A DNA stretch of 36,509 bases from JACDAN01 sp046729215. GTDB taxonomy: Bacteria > Actinomycetota > Thermoleophilia > Gaiellales > Gaiellaceae. The stretch lies in assembly GCA_046729215.1 (NCBI GenBank), contig JBKPGE010000009.1, positions 1 to 36,509 on the forward strand, written 5' to 3'. A program made the position numbers and the translations under genes. Shown here piece after piece: positions 1 through 7,155 of the stretch; position 1 is the first letter of the stretch, and each line of letters starts with the position of its first letter. The notes below the pieces were generated by a model. It saw only the letters and a program-made list of their open reading frames with translations, was not told the DNA's origin and searched no databases.

Positions 1-2447
1 CGGCGATCGCCGCCGTCACGGCGCGGAGGACGCTCCTCACGCGGGCGCTCCGGCGCGTTCTTGGCTCGCTCGATCAGCTCCTCGGGCTGGACGAGCGCTC
101 CGTTCTCGTGCTTCGCGACGAGCTTGAGCCCGATTCGGCCACGATCCTTGTCGACCTCCTGGACGACTACGTCCAGGACGTCGCCGCGGTTGATCACGTC
201 CTCGATGTGGCCGACGCGGCCCGGGCCGACGTTCGAGACGTGCAGGAGGCCGTCCGTGCCCTTCTTGAGCTCCACGAAGGCGCCGAACTGCGTCGTCTTC
301 ACGACCTTGCCGGTGTAGGTGTCCCCCACCTCGGGCTCCTTCGTGAGGTCGTTGATCGCGTTCATCGCCGCCTCGGCCTTGTCGCCCTCGGTGGCGTAGA
401 TGAGGATCGTGCCGTCCTCCTCGATGTCGATCTGGACGTCGTAGTCGCCCTCGAGCGCGCGGATCGTCTCACCGCCCTTCCCGATGACCATCCCGATGAA
501 CTCGGGGTTGATCTTGATCGTGGAGATGCGCGGCGCGTGACCTCGGAGCTCCGTACGGGGCTCCGGAAGTGCCTCTGCCATCTTGTCGAGGATGAACTCC
601 CGCGCCCGCTTCGCCTGCTCGAGCGCCGAGCGCATGATCTCCTGGGTGACGCCGGTGATCTTGATGTCCATCTGGAGTGCCGTAAGGCCCCCGCGGGTGC
701 CGGCGACCTTGAAGTCCATGTCGCCGAGGTGGTCCTCCGCGCCCTGGATGTCAGTCAGGATCACGTAGTCGTCGCCTTCCTTCACGAGGCCCATGGCGAT
801 GCCGCCCACCGGCGCCTTGATCGGCACGCCGGCGTCCATGAGCGCCAGCGTCGAGCCACACACCGAGCCCATCGAGGACGAGCCGTTCGACTCGAGCGTC
901 TCCGAGACGATGCGAATGGTGTACGGAAACTGGTCCGAGCTGGGGATGATCGGCTCCAAAGCCCGCTGCGCCAATGCACCGTGGCCGATGTCACGACGCT
1001 TCGGCCCCCGCATGAATCCGGTCTCACCGACCGAGTAGGGCGGGAAGTTGTAGTGGTGCATGAACCGGCGCTCCTGCTCGAGGGAGAGGTCGTCGATGCG
1101 CTGACCCTCCTTGGCGGTGCCGAGCGTGAGGAGCGAGAGGATCTGCGTCTGCCCGCGCGTGAAGAGCGCAGAGCCGTGCGTTCTGGGCGCGATCCCCACC
1201 TCGCACTCGATCGGGCGGATCTCGTCGGCGGTGCGCCCATCGGGCCGCACCTTGTCGACAGCGATCTTGCGCCGGACGAGCTCCTTGTAAATCGCCTCCG
1301 CGGCGCGCTTGACGAACTGGCGGGTAAGAGCGTCCTTGACGACCGGCGGATCGCCGTCGACCGTCGCCGGCCCCACCGGGAACGAAAGCTCGCTCGTCTC
1401 CACGATCCGGTCGAAGAGCAGATGCCGCTTCGCCGAGCGCAGCTCCTTGGAGTCCTGCTCCGCGTCCGTCAGCTCCCGCAAGTCCTCTTCGAACTGCTCC
1501 CGCACCGGGCCCTCGACGGCGACCACCCGCTCGCGGTCGAGGATCATGTCCAGGCTCGACTTGTACTGAATCTGCTTGACGATGTCGTCCTCCGTCGAGG
1601 TCATGTCGATGGACGGGGTCTCCTCGCCGAGGATCTCGTCCACGGTCGCGGCCGCCTCGCGCAGGCCGTCCTCCATGATCCGCTCGCGAATCCGACCGCC
1701 GTAGCGGTGCTGCAGCTCCTCCGTGAGCTCGGCGTCGAGCCACTTCGGCTTACCGGCCTGCTCGCGCAGCTGCTCTTGAGCCTCGCAGATGCGGATGATC
1801 TCGGCGTGCGCCCGCTCGAGTGCCTCGAGCATGACGTCCTCCGGGATCTCGTCTCCGCCGGCCTCGACCATCGTCAGGCCTTCCCTCGTTCCGACGACCA
1901 CGAGGTCGAGAGTGCTCTGCTCCTCGCTCTCCTGCAACGTCGGGTTGAGGACGAGCTCGCCATCGACCTGGCCGATGCGGACTGCGCCGACCGGGCCCAT
2001 GAAGGGCAGCGGCGAGATCATCAGCGCCGCCGAGGCGCCGTTGATGCAGAGGATGTCGTGCGGGGTGACCATGTCCGCGGAGAGGACGGTGCAGATCAGC
2101 TGCACCTCGTTCTTGAAGCCCTTCGGCCAGAGCGGCCGGATCGGGCGGTCGATCATCCGGGCAGTCAGGATCGCCCGCTCCGTGGGGCGCCCCTCGCGCT
2201 TGAAGAAGCCGCCGGGGATCTTCCCGGCGGCGTACATGCGCTCCTCGACGTCGACGGTGAGCGGGAAGAAGTCCGCACCCTCACGGGCCTCCATCCGGCC
2301 CTGCGCCGTCGAAAGCACCATCGTCTCGCCCGAGCGGGCGACGACGGCACCGTCGGACTGCTTGGCGAGCTTGCCGGTCTCGAAAGTGATCTCTTGCCCA
2401 CCGATCTCGACGGAGACCGAGGTGGGACCTGCTACTGCGATGCTCAT
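1..2447 (-). CDS. pnp: Polyribonucleotide nucleotidyltransferase (PNPase), 3' end cut by window edge
   Basis: Phosphorolytic 3'-5' exoribonuclease of mRNA decay, normally a homotrimer in the cytoplasm. The frame is open for 815 codons and leaves the window without a stop. It begins MSIAVAGPTSVSVEIGG and shows two RNase PH-like domains. The second carries GGIAMGLVKEG and LTDIQGAEDHLGDMDFKVAGT-type active-site signatures (roughly residues 555-585). A KH domain follows with the loop VIGKGGETI (about 635-690), then an S1 domain starting GDTYTGKVVKTTQFGAFVEL (about 705-775), then an Arg/Glu/Pro-rich tail. The ATG at 2447 follows a strong GGAGG spaced by five bases, and that Shine-Dalgarno lies inside a perfect hairpin. 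The gene is downstream of rpsO with a 91-base gap, the common rpsO-pnp pairing. Identity is certain; the C-terminal length is unknown. Confidence 0.97.
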   Translation of the reverse strand, partial: MSIAVAGPTSVSVEIGGQEITFETGKLAKQSDGAVVARSGETMVLSTAQGRMEAREGADFFPLTVDVEERMYAAGKIPGGFFKREGRPTERAILTARMIDRPIRPLWPKGFKNEVQLICTVLSADMVTPHDILCINGASAALMISPLPFMGPVGAVRIGQVDGELVLNPTLQESEEQSTLDLVVVGTREGLTMVEAGGDEIPEDVMLEALERAHAEIIRICEAQEQLREQAGKPKWLDAELTEELQHRYGGRIRERIMEDGLREAAATVDEILGEETPSIDMTSTEDDIVKQIQYKSSLDMILDRERVVAVEGPVREQFEEDLRELTDAEQDSKELRSAKRHLLFDRIVETSELSFPVGPATVDGDPPVVKDALTRQFVKRAAEAIYKELVRRKIAVDKVRPDGRTADEIRPIECEVGIAPRTHGSALFTRGQTQILSLLTLGTAKEGQRIDDLSLEQERRFMHHYNFPPYSVGETGFMRGPKRRDIGHGALAQRALEPIIPSSDQFPYTIRIVSETLESNGSSSMGSVCGSTLALMDAGVPIKAPVGGIAMGLVKEGDDYVILTDIQGAEDHLGDMDFKVAGTRGGLTALQMDIKITGVTQEIMRSALEQAKRAREFILDKMAEALPEPRTELRGHAPRISTIKINPEFIGMVIGKGGETIRALEGDYDVQIDIEEDGTILIYATEGDKAEAAMNAINDLTKEPEVGDTYTGKVVKTTQFGAFVELKKGTDGLLHVSNVGPGRVGHIEDVINRGDVLDVVVQEVDKDRGRIGLKLVAKHENGALVQPEELIERAKNAPERPREERPPRRDGGDR

Positions 2448-2538
2448 TGTTCCTCCACTCTTCGTGGAGAGTGGAGGTTTGGGTCAGGGCCGCTCCCGAC
2501 CCTCGCCCAAACTTCCACCCTCCTGCTTCGGGCCTGGA
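2448..2538 (-). promoter_or_regulatory. rpsO-pnp intergenic leader with two competing hairpins, one hiding the pnp ribosome-binding site
   Basis: On the mRNA strand the 10-base arms CCTCCACTCT (2477-2468) and AGAGTGGAGG (2461-2452) are perfectly complementary across a 6-base loop. The second arm contains the GGAGG Shine-Dalgarno of pnp. A second stem pairs 2518-2506 with 2483-2471 (12 of 13 positions, one A-C mismatch) and is capped by an inner six-pair stem. The two stems share bases 2471-2477, so they cannot form together: the upstream stem would free the Shine-Dalgarno and the downstream stem would hide it. In E. coli the pnp leader is a hairpin used for RNase III/PNPase autoregulation. 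A similar role here is inference. Confidence 0.7.
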
Positions 2539-2808
2539 CTATCGCCTGAGGCCCAGCTCCTTGATCAATCCCCTGTAACCCTCGAGATCTTTGCGCTGTA
2601 GGTAGTTCAGGAGCCGGCGGCGACGGCCGACGAGCTTGAGCAGCCCGCGGCGCGAGTAATGGTCCTTCGCGTGCGTCCGGAGGTGCTCGGTCAGCTCGTT
2701 GATGCGCGCTGTGAGCAGCGCGATCTGCACCTGCGCAGAGCCGGTGTCGGCCTCTCCGCGGCCGTGCTTGCCGATGATTTCCTGTTTCGCTTCCTTGCTG
2801 AGGGTCAT
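2539..2808 (-). CDS. rpsO: 30S ribosomal protein S15
   Basis: Primary 16S rRNA-binding protein of the small-subunit platform. From the ATG at 2808 the product is 89 residues, the standard S15 length. It begins MTLSKEAKQEIIGKHGR and carries the family signatures TGSAQVQIALLTARI and the C-terminal RRRLLNYLQRKDLEGYR. GGAGG sits five bases before this ATG. An in-frame upstream start would add 13 unrelated residues, so I reject it. The gene is followed by pnp on the same strand. Its 5' leader has a nested stem-loop that could be an S15 autoregulatory site. Confidence 0.98.
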   Translation of the reverse strand: MTLSKEAKQEIIGKHGRGEADTGSAQVQIALLTARINELTEHLRTHAKDHYSRRGLLKLVGRRRRLLNYLQRKDLEGYRGLIKELGLRR

Positions 2809-2831
2809 TGAGCCTCCTTCACACAACGAAT

Positions 2832-2882
2832 CCGCAGTTCCCGCCATTCATGCGGAAGCGGCATGAACAGCCGGATCTGCGG
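2832..2882 (-). promoter_or_regulatory. rpsO leader: nested stem-loop, candidate S15 autoregulatory element
   Basis: On the mRNA strand an outer six-base stem (CCGCAG 2882-2877 with CTGCGG 2837-2832) encloses an inner perfect seven-base hairpin, TTCATGC/GCATGAA (2867-2847), with a seven-base loop. The structure ends about 12 bases before the rpsO Shine-Dalgarno. S15 represses its own mRNA through structurally different leaders in several phyla. That this leader binds S15 is inference. Confidence 0.5.
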
Positions 2883-2890
2883 GCCGCGAT

Positions 2891-2899
2891 AGGGTAGCA
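2891..2899 (-). promoter_or_regulatory. Candidate extended -10 element for rpsO-pnp
   Basis: The minus strand reads TGCTACCCT, an extended -10 of the form TGnTAnnnT. Transcription would start near 2884, at the foot of the leader stem-loop. I see no good -35. The same element with one base changed (TGCTATCCT) precedes the rimP operon at 12932-12924. The other strand of this short divergent gap must also hold whatever drives the plus-strand hydrolase gene, for which I see no clear promoter. Confidence 0.4.
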
Positions 2900-2907
2900 G
2901 CCGCCCA

Positions 2908-4110
2908 GTGCCCCATCCAGCAGTGAAGCCGGTTTCGAGCGACGAGCTGGCTGACTCCGCCGGCGAAGCACGCGAGCGCTGGAGCATCCCGGCGATTGCG
3001 GTCGGGCTGCTGAGGGACGGCGCCACTGTGACCGCAGGCGTCGGCGCGGCGCCGGACGATGTTTTCCGGATCGCGTCCATCACGAAGCCGTTCGTGGCAA
3101 CGCTCGCACACGAGCTTGTTGACCTGGACGCACCGCCGCCGGGGTCACGGGTCGCGGCGACCGTGCGGCAGCTGCTGAGCCACCAAGGCGGGCTCGCATG
3201 CGAATGGCCGGGCTCGCTCGAGGAGTTCGGCGATGGCGACGAGGCCCTGCAGCGGGTTGCGGCCGGCGAGCCTCGCCTACTCCCGTTCGGCCCGGGCGAG
3301 CTCTTCTCGTACTCGAACGTCGGCTTTTGGCTCGTCGGTGCGGCGATCGCTCAGGCGTCCGGCACGACGTTCGAAGAGGCGATGCAGACGCGGTTGCTCG
3401 ACTCACTCCCCGTGGGCTCCACGGGGTTCGAGGCCAGGACACCAGTGCCCGGCTACGTTCAGGTCGCGCCGGGCGCCGACGAGCACCGGCGGTTCGACGG
3501 CGCCTATCCACGGGTGCGACGTCCTTCCGGCGGGCTTCTCGCCTCCGTCGGGGATCTGTTGCGCTTCGCGGAGTCCCAGTTCGAGCGGCGCGACCTCCAG
3601 CGTCCGCTCATCTCGGGCCCTGGTTTCGAGCACGGCCTCGGCTGGTTTCTGCGGAAGCGCGGGGGACGCCGTTCGGTGGAGCACCCGGGCTCCGCGGCGG
3701 GATACCAGTCGCTGCTTGTCCTCATTCCGGAGGAGCGCGTCGCCTTCGCCGCGCTGACGAACTCGTCGCGCGGCCTCGCGGCGATCATCGATGTGCTCGA
3801 GCGGCTGGGGCTCGCGACCGACACGCCGGAGGAGGTTCAAATGACCCGCGATCAGCTCGGCGAGTTCGTGGGTCGCTACGAGGCGCCGGGGGTGCGGCTC
3901 GAGCTCTCACCGGATGACGACCGGCTGCGCCTCGACTACAGCGAGAAGGATCCCTTCCGGCGCGAGTGGGACGTGTACCCGCCGTATCGGCTGCGGCCGG
4001 TGGGCGAGCGGGAGTTCGAGCTCGTCGACGGCGAGTGGCGAGGCCAGTGGCTCGGCTTCCCGCGTGAGGGCGTCGTTTCCTTCGGGATCGCTGCGCAGCG
4101 AGTCCGGTGA
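2908..4110 (+). CDS. Beta-lactamase-fold serine hydrolase (class C / D-aminopeptidase type)
   Basis: A 400-residue member of the penicillin-binding-protein/class C beta-lactamase superfamily (PF00144). The three catalytic motifs are visible: SITK (Ser57, Lys60), YSN (Tyr135-Asn137) and HPG (His259-Gly261, in place of KTG). The HPG variant is typical of esterases, D-aminopeptidases and other non-lactamase members, so the substrate cannot be named. Residues from about 310 on form a small extra C-terminal domain. There is no signal peptide, so it is probably cytoplasmic. The GTG start at 2908 has only a weak upstream purine stretch. The stop overlaps the start of the GGT gene (GTGA), so the two are translationally coupled and may act in one peptide-degrading pathway. 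Confidence 0.85.
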   Translation: MPHPAVKPVSSDELADSAGEARERWSIPAIAVGLLRDGATVTAGVGAAPDDVFRIASITKPFVATLAHELVDLDAPPPGSRVAATVRQLLSHQGGLACEWPGSLEEFGDGDEALQRVAAGEPRLLPFGPGELFSYSNVGFWLVGAAIAQASGTTFEEAMQTRLLDSLPVGSTGFEARTPVPGYVQVAPGADEHRRFDGAYPRVRRPSGGLLASVGDLLRFAESQFERRDLQRPLISGPGFEHGLGWFLRKRGGRRSVEHPGSAAGYQSLLVLIPEERVAFAALTNSSRGLAAIIDVLERLGLATDTPEEVQMTRDQLGEFVGRYEAPGVRLELSPDDDRLRLDYSEKDPFRREWDVYPPYRLRPVGEREFELVDGEWRGQWLGFPREGVVSFGIAAQRVR

Positions 4111-5453
4111 GGGCGGCCGTCGCCGCCGGACATCCGGCGACCGTCGACGTTGGGATCGAGATCCTCGAGGACGGCGGGAACGCCGCCGACGCGGCTGTTG
4201 CCGCATCGCTGGCCTCCTGCGTGGCCGAAACGGTCATGACCGGCCTGCTCGGCGGCGGCCACGCGGCGGTCTTCTGGGACGGCGAGGTGCGGATGCTCGA
4301 TTTCTTCTGCGCCGTGCCCGGGCTCGGTGAGGAGCGCCGCGAGGTCGAGCTCGTGGAGCTCCAGGTGCCGTTCGGCACGGAGCTCATCCACTATGCGGTG
4401 GGAGTCGGTTCTTGCGCGGTTCCGGGGGTCCTTCCCGGACTGGGCGAGCTTTGGCGTGCTCACGGAAGCCTGTCGTGGCCGCGTCTCGTCGAGCCGGCGC
4501 TGCGACTCGCACACGATGGCGTCGAGATGCTCCCGGCGCATGCTGCTTGCCTCGCGATGCTCGCGCCGGTCATGACGATGCGCGAGGGCGAGCGGATCTA
4601 CTCGCCGGCTGGTCGGGTGCTCGAGACAGGCGATCGGCTGGATCAGCCAGGGCTCGTTCACGCCCTCGAGCTCGTTGCCGACGAGGGCGCTGAGAGCCCG
4701 ACGCTGCAGGGCTCGCTGGTGGAGCTGATGCGCGATCGCGGCGGCCTCGTCACTCGTGAGGATCTCTCGTCGTACCGGGCCGAGTGGCGCGAGCCCGTGA
4801 CGATCGAGCGGCGCGGGATTCGGCTCAGGTCACGGGCTGCCCTGATGAGCCCGCTGCCCGTGCTCGCCGGCTTGCAGGGGACCGATCCCGTCGCGCTTGC
4901 ACGTGCGCTCCATGCGGATGAGCACCGGGGAGACACGACCAACCTGACCGTCGTGGATGGTGACGGCAACGCGGTTGTGTTGACGACAAGCCTGGGCCTG
5001 GGCTCGGGCGACTGGCTCCCTGGTCTCGACATGCACCTGAACAGCATGCTCGGCGAGGCCGACCTTCTCGTGGGCGAGCTCGCCCCGGGCGAGCGGATGG
5101 CGAGCATGATGTCGCCGACATTGGGAGTGGACGACGATGGCCTGACGTTGGCAATCGGCGCGGCCGGAGGGACGAGGCTGCGAAGCGCCCTCGTCCAGGT
5201 CATCGCGGGTGTTCTCGACGAAGGATTGAGCCCGGCCGATGCCGTTGATCGGCCTCGTCTCCACCCCACGCAAAGTGTCGTCCAGTTGGAGCCCGGCTTT
5301 TCGGACGACGTCCCGGAAGCGCTGCAAGCGGCCGGTTTCACCGTTCGCGAGTGGCCTGACCGTCATCACTATTTCGGCGGCGTGAGCCTGATCAACCGGT
5401 TCGGCGCTGCAGGCGACCCGCGACGAAGCGGCGCTGCAGCCCACCCGGCCTGA
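4107..5453 (+). CDS. Gamma-glutamyltransferase family protein, shortened
   Basis: An Ntn-hydrolase of the GGT family that would cleave gamma-glutamyl bonds after self-processing. The family N-terminus is recognisable (HPATVDVGIEILEDGGNAAD). The processing site is GDTTNLTVVDGDGNAV, making Thr277 the likely nucleophile and new N-terminus of the small subunit. The downstream SMMSPT and AAGGTRL motifs match the substrate pocket and oxyanion region. At 448 residues it is about 100 shorter than classical GGTs. The missing part is the helical stretch just before the cleavage site: only about 28 residues separate MSPLPVLAGL from the nucleophile. No signal peptide is present. The GTG start overlaps the hydrolase stop by four bases. 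Activity of the short form is untested from sequence. Confidence 0.85.
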   Translation: MRAAVAAGHPATVDVGIEILEDGGNAADAAVAASLASCVAETVMTGLLGGGHAAVFWDGEVRMLDFFCAVPGLGEERREVELVELQVPFGTELIHYAVGVGSCAVPGVLPGLGELWRAHGSLSWPRLVEPALRLAHDGVEMLPAHAACLAMLAPVMTMREGERIYSPAGRVLETGDRLDQPGLVHALELVADEGAESPTLQGSLVELMRDRGGLVTREDLSSYRAEWREPVTIERRGIRLRSRAALMSPLPVLAGLQGTDPVALARALHADEHRGDTTNLTVVDGDGNAVVLTTSLGLGSGDWLPGLDMHLNSMLGEADLLVGELAPGERMASMMSPTLGVDDDGLTLAIGAAGGTRLRSALVQVIAGVLDEGLSPADAVDRPRLHPTQSVVQLEPGFSDDVPEALQAAGFTVREWPDRHHYFGGVSLINRFGAAGDPRRSGAAAHPA

Positions 5454-5601
5454 AGGGCTCACCATATGGCACCCAGCCGAGGTAGCCGCACGCCGGACAT
5501 CCCGGGTTCGCAAAGAGAGTGCCGCCTCCGGCCGGCTTCGCATACGCGCTGCCGCACGCCAGACAACGGACGCGCTCGAGGCGCCACCTAGTAACTCGCA
5601 T
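5392..5601 (-). CDS. Small zinc-ribbon protein, unknown function
   Basis: A 69-residue basic protein with two CxxC pairs, CLACG near residue 13 and CPACG near residue 35, separated by a Gly-rich turn; this is the pattern of a four-cysteine zinc ribbon. The text between and after the pairs (AYAKPAGGGTLFANPG, YLGWVPYGEPF) looks like a real fold rather than a random frame. Its 3' end overlaps the GGT gene by 62 bases in antisense orientation. There is no Shine-Dalgarno before the ATG at 5601, and I recognise no named family. The 67 bases between it and ribF hold only a weak six-pair inverted repeat (CCGCAA/TTGCGG) without a T-run. Moderate confidence that it is expressed. Confidence 0.5.
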   Translation of the reverse strand: MRVTRWRLERVRCLACGSAYAKPAGGGTLFANPGCPACGYLGWVPYGEPFRPGGLQRRFVAGRLQRRTG

Positions 5602-5668
5602 GCCGATGAAGATGCCGCAACGAGCGAGAACTTGCGGTGTCGCAGGCAGACGACTCCAGCGATAAGGC

Positions 5669-6505
5669 TCAGGCTGGCGGGTGGGCTAGCTTTGCGGCCT
5701 CCACATCTCGGCCGATCTGGTCGATGAGCTCCTGCTCCGAGGCGAACGCGCGCTCGTCCCGTAGCCGCCGCCACAGCTCGATCACGAGCCGCTTGCCGTA
5801 GAGATCGCCCTCGAAATCGAGCAGAAAGGCCTCCACCCGGCGCTCTTCTCCGCCGTAGTGCGGGTTGACGCCGATGGAGATCGCCGCCCGATTTCCTTCG
5901 GCCTGCCCGGCATAGATGCCATGGGCCGGGACGAGCAGATCGCCCGGAACCGCCAGATTCGCCGTCGGATAGCCCAGCGTGCCGCCGCGCGCGTCGCCCG
6001 CGACAACCGTGCCCTCGACCTCCGGCGGTCGCCCGAGCAGCTGCGCCGCGCCCTGAATCCCCCCGGCGGCAAGGAGCTGCCGGATCCGGCTGGATGAGAT
6101 CCCCTCGACGATCTGCACCGAGCGGACGTCGAAGCCGAGCTCGGCAAGGGTATCCAGATCCCCGGAGCGGCTCCGCCCGAAGCGGAAGTTCTCGCCGGCG
6201 GCGATCACGGTCGCCCCGAGCGGCCGCAGCACCGACTCGGCGAACTCTTCCGCCGTTTTCAGCGCCAGATCGGAAGTGAACGGAACGACCAGCGTGTCGT
6301 CCACACCCAGTCCCCGGAGCAGCTCGAGTCGCCGCTCCAGCGTCGTGAGCAGCTCGACCCGGTTCCCGAGCGCCGTCCTCGGATGCGGATCGAAGGTCAC
6401 GACCGTGGTGGGCAGCCCAGCCGCCTGCGCCGCCTCGACCACACGACGATGCCCCCGATGAACACCGTCGAACGTGCCCACTGCGACCGAGCGTGCCTGA
6501 GTCAC
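5669..6505 (-). CDS. ribF: Bifunctional riboflavin kinase / FAD synthetase
   Basis: Converts riboflavin to FMN and FMN to FAD. The 278-residue product has the N-terminal FMN adenylyltransferase domain with the nucleotidyl-transferase signature GTFDGVHRGH (residues 10-19) and the later ISSSRIRQLL motif. The C-terminal flavokinase domain has the GYPTAN motif and an acidic DFEGDLYGKRL segment. Length is slightly below the usual 300-310. The GTG start overlaps the truB stop as GTGA, so it is the last gene of the rimP-nusA operon. In many bacteria rpsO-pnp follow directly; here a plus-strand hydrolase-GGT block intervenes. Confidence 0.96.
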   Translation of the reverse strand: MTQARSVAVGTFDGVHRGHRRVVEAAQAAGLPTTVVTFDPHPRTALGNRVELLTTLERRLELLRGLGVDDTLVVPFTSDLALKTAEEFAESVLRPLGATVIAAGENFRFGRSRSGDLDTLAELGFDVRSVQIVEGISSSRIRQLLAAGGIQGAAQLLGRPPEVEGTVVAGDARGGTLGYPTANLAVPGDLLVPAHGIYAGQAEGNRAAISIGVNPHYGGEERRVEAFLLDFEGDLYGKRLVIELWRRLRDERAFASEQELIDQIGRDVEAAKLAHPPA

Positions 6506-7155
6506 AACGCGGCCAGCGCGTCCTCGGGCGAGATGATTTGCGCCATGTCCGCGTCCTCCACGTGGAACGGCCCCACCTCGGTACGACGCAGCGTCCGGCA
6601 GTGACCGCCTATCTCGTCTGCAATCGAGCGCACGTAGGTGCCCGAGCCGACAAGAAGGTCGAGGACGGCGCTACGTCCGTCGTAGGAAACGAGGTCGAGT
6701 GAGTGGATCGTCGAGCGTCGGAGCGGCATCTCGACCTCCTCCCCGCGCCGGTGCAGGCGGTATGCGCGCTCGCCGCCGACCTTCACGGCCGAGGCCGCCG
6801 GCACCCGCAACTCGACCTCGCCGCGCAGAGCGGCAAGGCGTCGTTCGAGCTCCTCCGGCGATGGCGGCTCGCGCTCTTCGAGCACCTTTCCCTCGGGATC
6901 GCCGGTCGTCGTTCGCCCAGACAGGTCGACCTCCGTCACATAGCGCTTGTCGAGGCCGACGAAGCGCTGCGCCAGCTTCGTCGAGCGACCGAGGAGCACG
7001 AGAAGAAGGCCTGTCGCAAACGGATCCAGCGTGCCCGCATGGCCGGCGCGCGCACCGGTCCGCTCCCGAAGATCCCGGACCAGGGCGAACGACGACGGTC
7101 CTGCCGGCTTGTCCACAAGGACAAGCCCCGAAGGATCAAGCCCGCGCGGAGGCAC
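6502..7155 (-). CDS. truB: tRNA pseudouridine(55) synthase, short form
   Basis: Makes pseudouridine 55 in the T-loop of tRNA. Seen: the N-terminal GLVLVDKPAGPSSF motif, the catalytic GTLDPFATGLL with Asp44, the YRLHRRG segment and the late SGTYVRSIADEIG. From the GTG at 7155 the product is 217 residues, well below the usual 290-310, because it ends soon after the catalytic core and lacks the C-terminal PUA-like domain. The frame opens farther upstream, but those residues are a shadow of the upstream gene. The GTG at 7155 gives a 20-base overlap with nrnA and keeps the whole first motif. The start is less sure than the identity. Confidence 0.93.
   Translation of the reverse strand: MPPRGLDPSGLVLVDKPAGPSSFALVRDLRERTGARAGHAGTLDPFATGLLLVLLGRSTKLAQRFVGLDKRYVTEVDLSGRTTTGDPEGKVLEEREPPSPEELERRLAALRGEVELRVPAASAVKVGGERAYRLHRRGEEVEMPLRRSTIHSLDLVSYDGRSAVLDLLVGSGTYVRSIADEIGGHCRTLRRTEVGPFHVEDADMAQIISPEDALAAL

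Noticed and set aside
108..2549. 813-codon open frame on the plus strand
   Set aside because: It is the antisense of pnp; its Arg/Asp/Leu-rich translation has no domain, and PNPase on the minus strand explains the region.
5602..5668. Inverted repeat CCGCAA/TTGCGG as a terminator after ribF
   Set aside because: Stem of only six pairs, 12-base loop and no T-run; not convincing.
4830..5774. 314-codon minus-strand frame covering the end of GGT and part of ribF
   Set aside because: It conflicts with two well-supported genes and shows no family resemblance.
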